64,000 bases of DNA from the NCBI RefSeq assembly GCF_031450805.1, contig NZ_JARTVY010000001.1:1984001-2048000 (forward strand), read 5' to 3'. This DNA comes from Caballeronia sp031450805 (GTDB taxonomy: Bacteria; Pseudomonadota; Gammaproteobacteria; Burkholderiales; Burkholderiaceae). A program made the position numbers and the translations under genes. This document shows, piece by piece, positions 54,710 through 62,592 of this stretch (position 1 is its first letter; every line of letters begins with the position of its first letter). The notes beneath the pieces were generated by a model. That model saw only the letters and a list, made by a program, of their open reading frames with translations. It had not been told where the DNA came from and did no database searches.

Positions 54710-55624
54710 ATGAACGCGCCTTTGAACGTGACGTTGCGGCAACTGCGCGTCTTTATCGAGGTATCGCGCCTGCGCAGCTTTAGCCGCGCAGGCGATGAGA
54801 TCGGCCTCACGCAGTCGGCGGTCAGCCGGTGCGTGCGTGAGCTGGAAGGCGAGATCGGCCTGAAACTGATCGACCGGACCACGCGCGAAGTGCAATTGAC
54901 GGATGTCGGCGTCCATCTCGTCGGCACGGTGTCGCGGCTGCTGGCCGATCTGGACGAAGCGCTGCGCGAAGTGCGCGACCTCCGGCAGCAGCGCCGCGGA
55001 CGCGTGATTGTCGCCGCGAGTCCGACGGTCGCCTGCCGGCTGATGCCGCGCGTGATCGCATCGTGTCTGCGTCAGCATCCGCTGATCGCCCTCAGCCTGC
55101 GCGACGACGTGCAGTCGGACGTGGTGCGCAAGGTCAAATCGGGCGAAGTCGACTTCGGGGTCGTGATCGGCCCGTTCGCCGCCGACGAGCTCGAGTGCCA
55201 GCCCGTGATGACCGATTCCTTCTGTCTCGTCGCGCGACGCGACCACCCGCTCGCGCAGGATCGCGTCGCGCCCTGGGCCGCCCTCGCCGGCGAACGGCTC
55301 GTGATGCTCGATCACGCATCGGGCAGCCGGCCGATTATCGATGCCGTCATGGCGGAGCACGGCGTCGACGCGCACGTCGTGCAGGAGCTCGGTCATTCGG
55401 CGACCGTCTTCGGTCTCGTGGAGGCGGGCGTCGGCGTCAGCGTGCTGCCGTGGCTCGCGCTGCCGCTGCCGGCGGATTCGTCGCTCGTCGCGTTGCCGCT
55501 CGAGCCGCGCGCCGAGCGCACCGTCGAGCTGGTGCGGCGGCGCGACCGGTCGTTGTCGCCTGCCGCGGAATCCGTCTGGACGCTGATCGCTGGGCTCCCG
55601 GCGCGAGCGGAAGAACTGGAGTGA
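54710..55624 (+). CDS. LysR-family transcriptional regulator
   Basis: A 304-residue regulator. The winged helix-turn-helix is at the N-terminus: LRQLRVFIEVSRLRSFSRAG, then IGLTQSAVSRCVRELEGEIG. The effector domain has GRVIVAASPTVACRLMPRVI and VDFGVVIGPFAADELEC. The effector is not evident. It lies 84 bases before an aminotransferase gene on the same strand, so it may be co-transcribed with or control that gene. Confidence 0.9.
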   Translation: MNAPLNVTLRQLRVFIEVSRLRSFSRAGDEIGLTQSAVSRCVRELEGEIGLKLIDRTTREVQLTDVGVHLVGTVSRLLADLDEALREVRDLRQQRRGRVIVAASPTVACRLMPRVIASCLRQHPLIALSLRDDVQSDVVRKVKSGEVDFGVVIGPFAADELECQPVMTDSFCLVARRDHPLAQDRVAPWAALAGERLVMLDHASGSRPIIDAVMAEHGVDAHVVQELGHSATVFGLVEAGVGVSVLPWLALPLPADSSLVALPLEPRAERTVELVRRRDRSLSPAAESVWTLIAGLPARAEELE

Positions 55625-55708
55625 GCGCGAATGAACGCGAATGAGCGGCGGGCCATCTCGAAATTGACGCCGCCGCGTTAGACTTCGTTCTTTTCGACGG
55701 AGCGGGCG

Positions 55709-56944
55709 ATGAGTGAATCGGAAGGCGCGGTGATCGTTGAATTGAGCGGCTTGACGGGCGCGCAGCCGGACACGCGCGGCGCTCCTAATGCGCGCGATGC
55801 CGTGCGGGCGCTGCGGCCTTCGCAGATCCGCGAAGTCGCGAATGCGGGCTTCGGCGTGCCGGATGTGCTGCCGTTCTGGTTCGGCGAGTCGGACCGCGTC
55901 ACGCCGCCGTTCATCCGGGATGCCGCGAGCCGCGCGCTCGCCGACGGCGCCACCTTCTACACGCACAATCTCGGTGTCGCACCGCTGCGCGAGGCGCTCG
56001 GGCGCTACGTCGGCGCACTGCACGGCGAGACGCCGGCGGCCAACATCGCGGTCACGAGCGCCGGAGTCAACGCGCTGATGCTGGCGGCGCAGCTCGTCGT
56101 CGGGGCGGGCGATCGCGTCGTCGCCGTGACGCCGCTCTGGCCGAACCTCGTCGAAATTCCGAAGATTCTCGGCGCGACGGTCGAGACCGTGTCCCTGAGC
56201 TACGGCCCGCGCGGCTGGGCGCTGGACGTCGAGCAACTGCTCGCCGCGTTGACGCCGTCCACGCGGATGCTGATGATCAACTCGCCCAACAACCCGACCG
56301 GCTGGACGATGACCCGCGACGAGCAGCGCGTCGTGCTCGAACACTGCCGGCGGCATGGCATCTGGATCGTCGCGGACGAAGTCTACGAGCGCCTCTATTA
56401 CGGCGGGGAGGCAACGGTCGCGCCGTCGTTTCTGGATCTCGCGGCGCGCGACGAACGCGTGATCGCGGTCAATTCGTTCTCGAAAGCGTGGCTCATGACC
56501 GGCTGGCGTCTCGGCTGGATCGTCGCGCCGGCGGCCTTGATGGACGATCTCGGCAAGCTCGTCGAATACAACACATCGTGCGCGCCGTCGTTCGTGCAGC
56601 AGGCGGGCATCGTCGCAGTCGAGGAGGGCGAAGCCTTCACGCGATCGCTCGTCGCCGATCTGCGTGCAAGCCGCGATCACCTCGTCAAGGCGCTGCAAAC
56701 CATCGACGGCGTGGATGTCCGCGCCCCCGACGGCGCGATGTACGTGTTTTTCTCGCTGCCCGGCGCGTCGAGCAGCCTCGCGTTGTGCAAATCACTGGTG
56801 CGCGAGGCTGGCCTCGGACTCGCGCCCGGCAGCGCGTTCGGCGCGGAAGGCGAAGGATTCGTGCGCTGGTGCTATGCGTGCGACCCGGCGCGACTCGACG
56901 AAGGCGTCGAACGCTTGCGGCGTTTCCTCGCGGAACGCACGTAA
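55709..56944 (+). CDS. class I/II pyridoxal-phosphate aminotransferase
   Basis: A 411-residue aminotransferase. Motifs are ALADGATFYTHNLGVAPLR, INSPNNPTGWTM, WIVADEVYERLYYGG and VNSFSKAWLMTGWRLGW, the last carrying the PLP Lys. The N-terminal 35 residues (ELSGLTGAQPDTRGAPNARD) form an extension before the usual fold. The amino donor is unknown; aspartate-type and 2-aminoadipate-type relatives share this layout. It follows the LysR regulator. A long-looped GC-rich hairpin with a U-tract ends the transcript. Confidence 0.86.
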   Translation: MSESEGAVIVELSGLTGAQPDTRGAPNARDAVRALRPSQIREVANAGFGVPDVLPFWFGESDRVTPPFIRDAASRALADGATFYTHNLGVAPLREALGRYVGALHGETPAANIAVTSAGVNALMLAAQLVVGAGDRVVAVTPLWPNLVEIPKILGATVETVSLSYGPRGWALDVEQLLAALTPSTRMLMINSPNNPTGWTMTRDEQRVVLEHCRRHGIWIVADEVYERLYYGGEATVAPSFLDLAARDERVIAVNSFSKAWLMTGWRLGWIVAPAALMDDLGKLVEYNTSCAPSFVQQAGIVAVEEGEAFTRSLVADLRASRDHLVKALQTIDGVDVRAPDGAMYVFFSLPGASSSLALCKSLVREAGLGLAPGSAFGAEGEGFVRWCYACDPARLDEGVERLRRFLAERT

Positions 56945-57259
56945 TCAGTGAGCGCCGGGGCAGCGAATCAATCACCTTTACGCCCCGGTTCTTTTTGCGT
57001 AATATGGCGCTCAGTCATGCGCTTTCGCCTAGGAAAGCGCCACCTCGTCCGGCTGGGATGGCCCGGCGATTCGCTCACCGATCGCCCATTGACGCCTCTC
57101 CCCGGTGCGTGCTCCCAATCAATATGACCGATCAATCGGGCGAGCGCGTCTGAAACTCCGCGTCCAGCATTATCGCGCGCACCGCTTCGGTGCCTTTCGA
57201 ACCCGCTCAGGCTCGATTTGAATTCGGATCATTGACCATACAGGGTTGACCCAAGCTGC
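56945..57259. other. intergenic region with terminator and inverted repeat before scpB
   Basis: CCGGGGC (56955-56961) pairs with GCCCCGG (56982-56988), followed by TTCTTTTT, a likely terminator of the aminotransferase gene. GCGCTTTC-GCCTAG-GAAAGCGC at 57019-57040 is a perfect eight-base-pair inverted repeat without a U-tract. No gene is supported. Confidence 0.6.
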
Positions 57260-58156
57260 ATGAATACCCAAGAGGCGAAAATCGTCCTCGAGACCGCTTT
57301 GATTTGCGCGCAAGAGCCGTTGCGGCTGAGTGAACTGCGCAAGCTCTTCGTCGAAGACATATCGGCGGATACCGTGCGCACGCTGCTCGAAGAACTCCAG
57401 GCCGCATGGTCGGATCGTGGCGTCGAGCTGGTGGCGCTCGCGTCGGGATGGCGCTTTCAGAGCAAGCCCGCCATGCGGACCTATCTCGATCGTCTGCATC
57501 CGGAAAAACCGCCGAAGTATTCGCGCGCCGTCATGGAGACGCTGGCGATCATTGCTTATCGTCAGCCGGTGACGCGGGGCGATATCGAGGAAATTCGCGG
57601 CGTCACGGTCAATACGCAAGTGGTCAAGCAGTTGGAAGATCGCGGATGGATCGAGGTGATCGGTCATCGTGACGTGCCCGGCCGGCCCGCGCTCTACGCG
57701 ACGACGAAGCAGTTCCTCGACGATCTCGGCCTCACCGCGCTCGACGAGTTGCCGGCGCTGGACAATCCGTCGTCGCAACTGGAAGCGACGCTGCTCGCGC
57801 AGCATTCGATCGATTTCCCGGATGGCGCGGCGGCGCAGACATCGCCGGAAAATGCTGCCGGCGAGAGCGGCGGGCAGGGCGCGCCAGCGGTGGTTATCGA
57901 TAAGACCGGCGCAGGCGCGTCGGAGAGTCACGACGAAGGCGGAACGGTTCATGCGGATTTCGATGGCGCCAATGCTGCCTCGCCGCTGACCGAACTTCGC
58001 GTGCAGCCGCTGAAGCCCGAGCACGAGGCCTCCGAAGCCGGCCGTGCGGATGCCGCTCGTGGGGCGCAGCGCGACGAACAGGACACACACGCATCGGCCG
58101 ACGCTGATCTGACTGACGACGATTCCGAAGAGGAACCGAAGGCGCGCCGCGCGTGA
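57260..58156 (+). CDS. scpB: SMC-Scp complex subunit ScpB
   Basis: A 298-residue condensin accessory protein. Two winged-helix domains cover residues 1-175: AKIVLETALICAQEPLRLSE, then RAVMETLAIIAYRQPVTRGD and GRPALYATTKQFLDDLGL. The C-terminal 110 residues are an acidic, disordered extension (SDDDSEEEPK-like composition). ScpB dimers bind ScpA and SMC to compact chromosomes. It precedes rluB, the usual order in proteobacteria. Confidence 0.92.
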   Translation: MNTQEAKIVLETALICAQEPLRLSELRKLFVEDISADTVRTLLEELQAAWSDRGVELVALASGWRFQSKPAMRTYLDRLHPEKPPKYSRAVMETLAIIAYRQPVTRGDIEEIRGVTVNTQVVKQLEDRGWIEVIGHRDVPGRPALYATTKQFLDDLGLTALDELPALDNPSSQLEATLLAQHSIDFPDGAAAQTSPENAAGESGGQGAPAVVIDKTGAGASESHDEGGTVHADFDGANAASPLTELRVQPLKPEHEASEAGRADAARGAQRDEQDTHASADADLTDDDSEEEPKARRA

Positions 58157-58283
58157 TGCAATTGCATGGCCCCTGATTTCACCGGTCTTCGATAAAAGAT
58201 TACGTCGAAGACGAAGGCCGGACCGGTCAGCGGATATTTTTGACGCGCCCCCTTGTGCGCGCAATTCGACATTTGAGGTTGTT

Positions 58284-60203
58284 TTGACACACTCCCACGA
58301 CAGCGATTCGCCCGAATCCGCGCGGCCCGTGCATGCCGCGGACGCCCATGAGTCGGCCGATGCCGGCGAACGCACGCGCATCGACGAGAGCGCCGATGGC
58401 GATGATCGCCCGCGCCGCGGCCTGCGCCGCGGGCCGCGCAGCCTGATCGCGCGACGCCGCGCTGTCGCCAAGACGAAGGGCGCCGATGGCGCGCCCGCCG
58501 CGCCCGGCGCGGTGACGGAAGCGCCGCCCGATGGCGTCGTGGCTGCGCAGGTCCGCATGCCGCGCAAGGATGCGAGCGCGAAGAAGCCGCGCAATGCCGG
58601 CGGCGAACCGCACGAGGACAAGCAGGGCGAGAAGCCCGCGCAGAAGCAAGGCGGGCGCAAGAACACGCGTCGCAATCCGGGCGAGGCGGGAGTCGAGGCA
58701 TCGGGCGATGCCGCAGCTGCTGCCCCGCGCGAAGGCGGCCGGCGCAAAGGTCCGCAGCAGAAGCGCGAGAAGCCGGAAAAGCAAGGCAAGCGCGGCGACG
58801 CGGGTCCCGCGACGGTCGAGAAGGCCGCCGCCGCTGCCGTCGACGACGTCTTCGCCTACGTGACATCGCCCGCATTCGACGCGGACAACGGCGCCGCCGG
58901 CGTGCGCGCGCCGATGCTGCGCCGTGGCCGCAACGCGCCTCAGCAAAAGCGCGTGCTCGAGCCGGACGACGACGCACCGAAGCTCCACAAGGTCCTCGCC
59001 GATGCCGGCATGGGCTCGCGGCGCGACATGGAAGAACTGATCATCGCGGGGCGCGTGTCGGTCAACGGCGAGCCGGCGCACATCGGCCAGCGCATCATGC
59101 CGACCGACCAGGTGCGCATCAACGGCAAGCCGCTCAAGCGCAAGCTCGCGAGCAAGCCGCCGCGCATCCTGCTGTATCACAAGCCGACGCGCGAGATCGT
59201 CAGCCACGCGGACCCGGAAGGGCGTCCGTCTGTGTTCGACAAGCTCCCGTCGATGAAAACGGCCAAGTGGCTCGCGGTCGGCCGTCTGGACTTCAACACG
59301 GAAGGGCTGCTGCTGCTCACCACATCGGGTGATCTGGCGAATCGCTTCATGCACCCGCGCTATAGCGTCGAGCGCGAGTACGCGGTGCGCGTCGTCGGCC
59401 AGTTGTCGGAGGCGATGAAGCAGAAGCTGCTGAAAGGCATCGAACTCGACGACGGTCCCGCGAACTTCCTGCGCATTCAGGATGGCGGCGGCGAAGGCAC
59501 GAATCACTGGTATCACGTCGCGCTGGCGGAAGGCCGCAACCGCGAAGTGCGCCGGATGTTCGAAGCCGCTGGCCTGATGGTCAGCCGTCTGATCCGCACG
59601 CGTCACGGTCCGATCGCGTTGCCGCGCGGCCTCAAGCGCGGCCGCTGGGAAGAACTGGAAGACAATCAGGTGCGCAGCCTGATGGAGTCCGTCGGACTGA
59701 AGGCGCCGGTTGCCGAAAAGGGCGGACGCAGTGCGGCGCCGCGTGTGCAGCCCGATCCGATGCAGACCTCGATGGGCTTCATCACGCGCGAACCCGTGTT
59801 GAGTTCGCACTCGCGCATGGCGCAGACGCCGGTTCGCGGCGGGCGGCGCGGTGCGGCGGCGGGCGGGATGCCGGGCGCGTTCGGCGTCGGCGGCATGGGG
59901 GGCTTCGGCGCGAACACCGGCAATGCGGGCGGTCCCGGCCGACGCGGCGGCCGTGAAGTGAACGGCAACCGAATCGGCGGTGAGCCGAACGGCAATCGCG
60001 CAAATGGCGGCGGTCGCGGTCCGGCTCAGCGCGGCGTTCGTCCGCAAGGCGGGCCGCAGGGTGCGAGCGGCCCGGCCAAGCGCGCAAACGGCAATGGCCC
60101 GCGCGGCGGCAATCGTCAGGGCGGCGGCCAGCAGCCGGGCGCAGCGCAAGGGAAGGCCGGTGCGGGTCGTGGCGGTCCGCGCAATCGCTCGCGCGGGCGA
60201 TGA
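58284..60203 (+). CDS. rluB: 23S rRNA pseudouridine(2605) synthase RluB with long disordered tails
   Basis: A 639-residue protein from a TTG start at 58284 (TTGAGG nearby). The S4 RNA-binding domain begins KLHKVLADAGMGSRRDMEEL at about residue 232. The synthase core follows, with the catalytic Asp in AVGRLDFNTEGLLLL (about 330-344) and LAEGRNREVRRMF. The first 230 residues and the last 160 are low complexity. The N-tail is Ala/Arg/Lys-rich; the C-tail is Gly/Asn/Arg-rich with repeated GNR and RGG elements. Bacterial relatives such as the 291-residue E. coli enzyme lack these tails. Confidence 0.92.
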   Translation: MTHSHDSDSPESARPVHAADAHESADAGERTRIDESADGDDRPRRGLRRGPRSLIARRRAVAKTKGADGAPAAPGAVTEAPPDGVVAAQVRMPRKDASAKKPRNAGGEPHEDKQGEKPAQKQGGRKNTRRNPGEAGVEASGDAAAAAPREGGRRKGPQQKREKPEKQGKRGDAGPATVEKAAAAAVDDVFAYVTSPAFDADNGAAGVRAPMLRRGRNAPQQKRVLEPDDDAPKLHKVLADAGMGSRRDMEELIIAGRVSVNGEPAHIGQRIMPTDQVRINGKPLKRKLASKPPRILLYHKPTREIVSHADPEGRPSVFDKLPSMKTAKWLAVGRLDFNTEGLLLLTTSGDLANRFMHPRYSVEREYAVRVVGQLSEAMKQKLLKGIELDDGPANFLRIQDGGGEGTNHWYHVALAEGRNREVRRMFEAAGLMVSRLIRTRHGPIALPRGLKRGRWEELEDNQVRSLMESVGLKAPVAEKGGRSAAPRVQPDPMQTSMGFITREPVLSSHSRMAQTPVRGGRRGAAAGGMPGAFGVGGMGGFGANTGNAGGPGRRGGREVNGNRIGGEPNGNRANGGGRGPAQRGVRPQGGPQGASGPAKRANGNGPRGGNRQGGGQQPGAAQGKAGAGRGGPRNRSRGR

Positions 60204-60568
60204 AAACCGTGCGCGTCGCCTGATCGGGCGACGGGCCGAACCGGTCGGAAGCGGTGCTTTCGACCGACTTCGAAAACGCGCAGCCAGCACTATCGAGAGA
60301 ACGCAAAAAAGCATGCGATCCGGCGCGAAACGGGGCCGAACGCGCGCGCTACGTTTGCGTTTATCCCGAAAAATGGCTAAAATCACGAAGTCGCTGGGCA
60401 CATAGTTTTCGCGCTGCCCGGGTGCGACCTCGGTTGAAAAAGATGGGCGTTGCGCCCATTTTTTTTTGGCTTTTTGGTTCGGCATCTCGGGAGCAGGGGT
60501 GCGCGCCCGGTCAAGGCGCTCGCCCGCAGGTGTTTCGCGGCGCGATGCGCGAACACCTTGGAGTTACT
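60204..60568. promoter_or_regulatory. structured leader of the rimP-nusA-infB operon
   Basis: TAAAAT near 60380 could be a -10 element. ATGGGCG-TTG-CGCCCAT followed by nine T residues (60443-60467) is an intrinsic terminator, placed between this promoter and rimP. GGTGTTTCGCG (60529-60539) can pair with CGCGAACACC (60548-60557), ending just before the rimP ribosome site TTGGAG. No tRNA precedes rimP here, unlike metY in E. coli. Confidence 0.6.
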
Positions 60569-61027
60569 GTGCAACTGACGGAATTGATTGAAACCACGGT
60601 CTCGAGCCTGGGCTACGAGCTTGTCGATCTCGAACGTTCGGGAGGCGGCATGCTGCGCATCTATATCGACCAGCCGGCCGGTATCGCCATCGAAGACTGC
60701 GAAAAAGTCACGCGTCAGCTCCAGTACGTGCTCGAGGTCGAGAATATCGACTATGACCGCCTCGAAGTGTCGTCGCCGGGGCTCGATCGCCCGCTCAAGA
60801 AGCTGGCCGATTTCGAGCGCTTCGCGGGAAGCGAAGTCGTCATCACACTGAAAAAGCCGCTGGACGGGCGCAAGTCGTTCCGGGGCATTCTGCACGCCCC
60901 GCAAGGCGAAAAGATCGAATTGGAATTTGAAGGGAAAGACGGCGCCGCAGTGCTCGATTTCACGCTCGCGGACCTCGATAAAGCACGTCTCGTCCCCAAA
61001 GTTGACTTTAGGAGCCGCAAACAATGA
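60569..61027 (+). CDS. rimP: ribosome maturation factor RimP
   Basis: A 152-residue protein read from GTG 60569. The N-terminal domain (MQLTELIETTVSSLGYELVD, then IYIDQPAGIAIEDCEKVTRQL) and the SH3-like C-terminal domain (PLKKLADFERFAGSEVVITL) match RimP, which matures the 30S subunit. An in-frame ATG at 60545 lies inside the upstream hairpin and would add eight residues; TTGGAG spacing favours the GTG. It overlaps nusA by ATGA. Confidence 0.94.
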   Translation: MQLTELIETTVSSLGYELVDLERSGGGMLRIYIDQPAGIAIEDCEKVTRQLQYVLEVENIDYDRLEVSSPGLDRPLKKLADFERFAGSEVVITLKKPLDGRKSFRGILHAPQGEKIELEFEGKDGAAVLDFTLADLDKARLVPKVDFRSRKQ

Positions 61028-62499
61028 GTCGCGAAGTTTTGATGCTGGCGGATGCGCTGGCGCGCGAAAAGAACGTCAACAAGGACGTGGTGTACGCAGC
61101 CCTGGAGGCTGCGCTTGCTTCGGCAACGAAGAAGCTGTTCGAGGAAGATGTCGATATCCGTGTCGCGATCGACCGTGAAAGCGGCGAACACGAAACGTTC
61201 CGCCGCTGGCGTGTGGTGCCGGACGAGGCCGGCCTTCAAGAGCCGGATCAGGAAATCCTGTTGTTCGAAGCGAAGGAGCAAAAGCCCGACGCGGAAGTGG
61301 ACGATTTCATCGAAGAACCCATTCCCTCGATCGAGTTCGGCCGTATCGGCGCGCAGGCGGCCAAGCAGGTCATTTTGCAGAAAGTGCGTGATGCCGAGCG
61401 CGAGCAGATTCTGAACGACTTTCTCGAGCGCGGTGAAAAGATCATGACCGGCTCGGTCAAGCGTCTGGACAAGGGCAATTTCATCGTCGAATCGGGCCGC
61501 GTCGAAGCGCTGCTGCGCCGCGATCAGCTCATTCCGAAGGAAAACCTGCGCGTGGGCGACCGCGTGCGCGCGTACATCGCGAAGGTGGACCGCACGGCGC
61601 GTGGCCCGCAAATCGAACTCTCGCGCACGGCGCCCGAGTTCCTGATGAAGCTGTTCGAGCTGGAAGTGCCGGAAATCGAACAAGGGCTGCTGGAAATCAA
61701 GGCGGCCGCGCGCGATCCCGGCGTGCGTGCGAAAATCGGGGTGATCGCCTATGACAAGCGTATCGACCCGATCGGTACCTGCGTTGGCATCCGCGGTTCG
61801 CGCGTTCAGGCGGTACGTAACGAGCTCGGTGGCGAGAACGTCGACATCGTGCTATGGTCGGAAGACCCCGCGCAGTTCGTGATCGGCGCCCTCGCGCCGG
61901 CAGCCGTCCAGTCGATCGTCGTCGATGAAGAAAAGCATTCGATGGACGTCGTCGTCGACGAAAGCGAGCTCGCGGTCGCCATCGGCCGCAGCGGCCAGAA
62001 CGTTCGACTCGCCAGCGAACTCACCGGCTGGCAGATCAACATCATGACGCCGGACGAATCGGCGTTGAAGCAGAACGAAGAGCGTGGCAAGTTGCGCGAC
62101 CTGTTCATGGCGCGTCTGGATGTGGACGAGGAAGTCGCAGACATCCTGATCGACGAAGGCTTCACGAGCCTCGAAGAAATCGCCTATGTGCCGCTCAACG
62201 AGATGCTCGAAATCGAAGCCTTCGACGAAGACACCGTGCACGAGCTGCGTAACCGCTCGCGCGATGCGCTCCTGACGATGGCCATCGCCAACGAAGAGAA
62301 GGTGGAAGGCGTCGCGCTCGATCTTAAAAGTCTGGAAGGCATGGACAACGAGCTTCTCGCGAAGCTCGCGGAGCACCAGGTTCAAACCCGCGACGACCTC
62401 GCGGAGCTGGCAGTAGATGAACTGGTCGAAATGACCGGTATGGAAGAGGATGCCGCTAAGGCGTTGATCATGAAAGCACGTGAACACTGGTTCCAGTGA
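61024..62499 (+). CDS. nusA: transcription termination/antitermination factor NusA
   Basis: A 491-residue NusA. The N-terminal RNA-polymerase-binding domain starts MSREVLMLADALAREKNVNK. The S1 domain contains SVKRLDKGNFIVESGRVEAL. The KH region has GTCVGIRGSRVQAVRNELGG and AIGRSGQNVRLASELTGWQI. Two C-terminal acidic helix-hairpin-helix repeats end the protein, as in E. coli. It modulates pausing and works with the boxA complex. Its start overlaps the rimP stop. Confidence 0.97.
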   Translation: MSREVLMLADALAREKNVNKDVVYAALEAALASATKKLFEEDVDIRVAIDRESGEHETFRRWRVVPDEAGLQEPDQEILLFEAKEQKPDAEVDDFIEEPIPSIEFGRIGAQAAKQVILQKVRDAEREQILNDFLERGEKIMTGSVKRLDKGNFIVESGRVEALLRRDQLIPKENLRVGDRVRAYIAKVDRTARGPQIELSRTAPEFLMKLFELEVPEIEQGLLEIKAAARDPGVRAKIGVIAYDKRIDPIGTCVGIRGSRVQAVRNELGGENVDIVLWSEDPAQFVIGALAPAAVQSIVVDEEKHSMDVVVDESELAVAIGRSGQNVRLASELTGWQINIMTPDESALKQNEERGKLRDLFMARLDVDEEVADILIDEGFTSLEEIAYVPLNEMLEIEAFDEDTVHELRNRSRDALLTMAIANEEKVEGVALDLKSLEGMDNELLAKLAEHQVQTRDDLAELAVDELVEMTGMEEDAAKALIMKAREHWFQ

Positions 62500-62592
62500 G
62501 AAATGACCATGGCGCACTGAAATTTGGCGGCCGGTTCGGCCGCGTGACCCCGATCTAACCGCAAGGATTGGTCCTTGCATCAAGAGGAATGA

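Noticed and set aside
58227..60485. A 752-codon minus-strand frame opposite rluB
   Set aside because: Low-complexity Arg/Ala-rich translation with no motif; rluB on the other strand is certain. Similar shadows opposite iscS, the aminotransferase at 55.7 kb and infB were rejected for the same reason.
60237..60568. A tRNA-Met gene (metY) before rimP as in E. coli
   Set aside because: No cloverleaf or CCA-ending acceptor stem can be drawn; only hairpins and a terminator are present.
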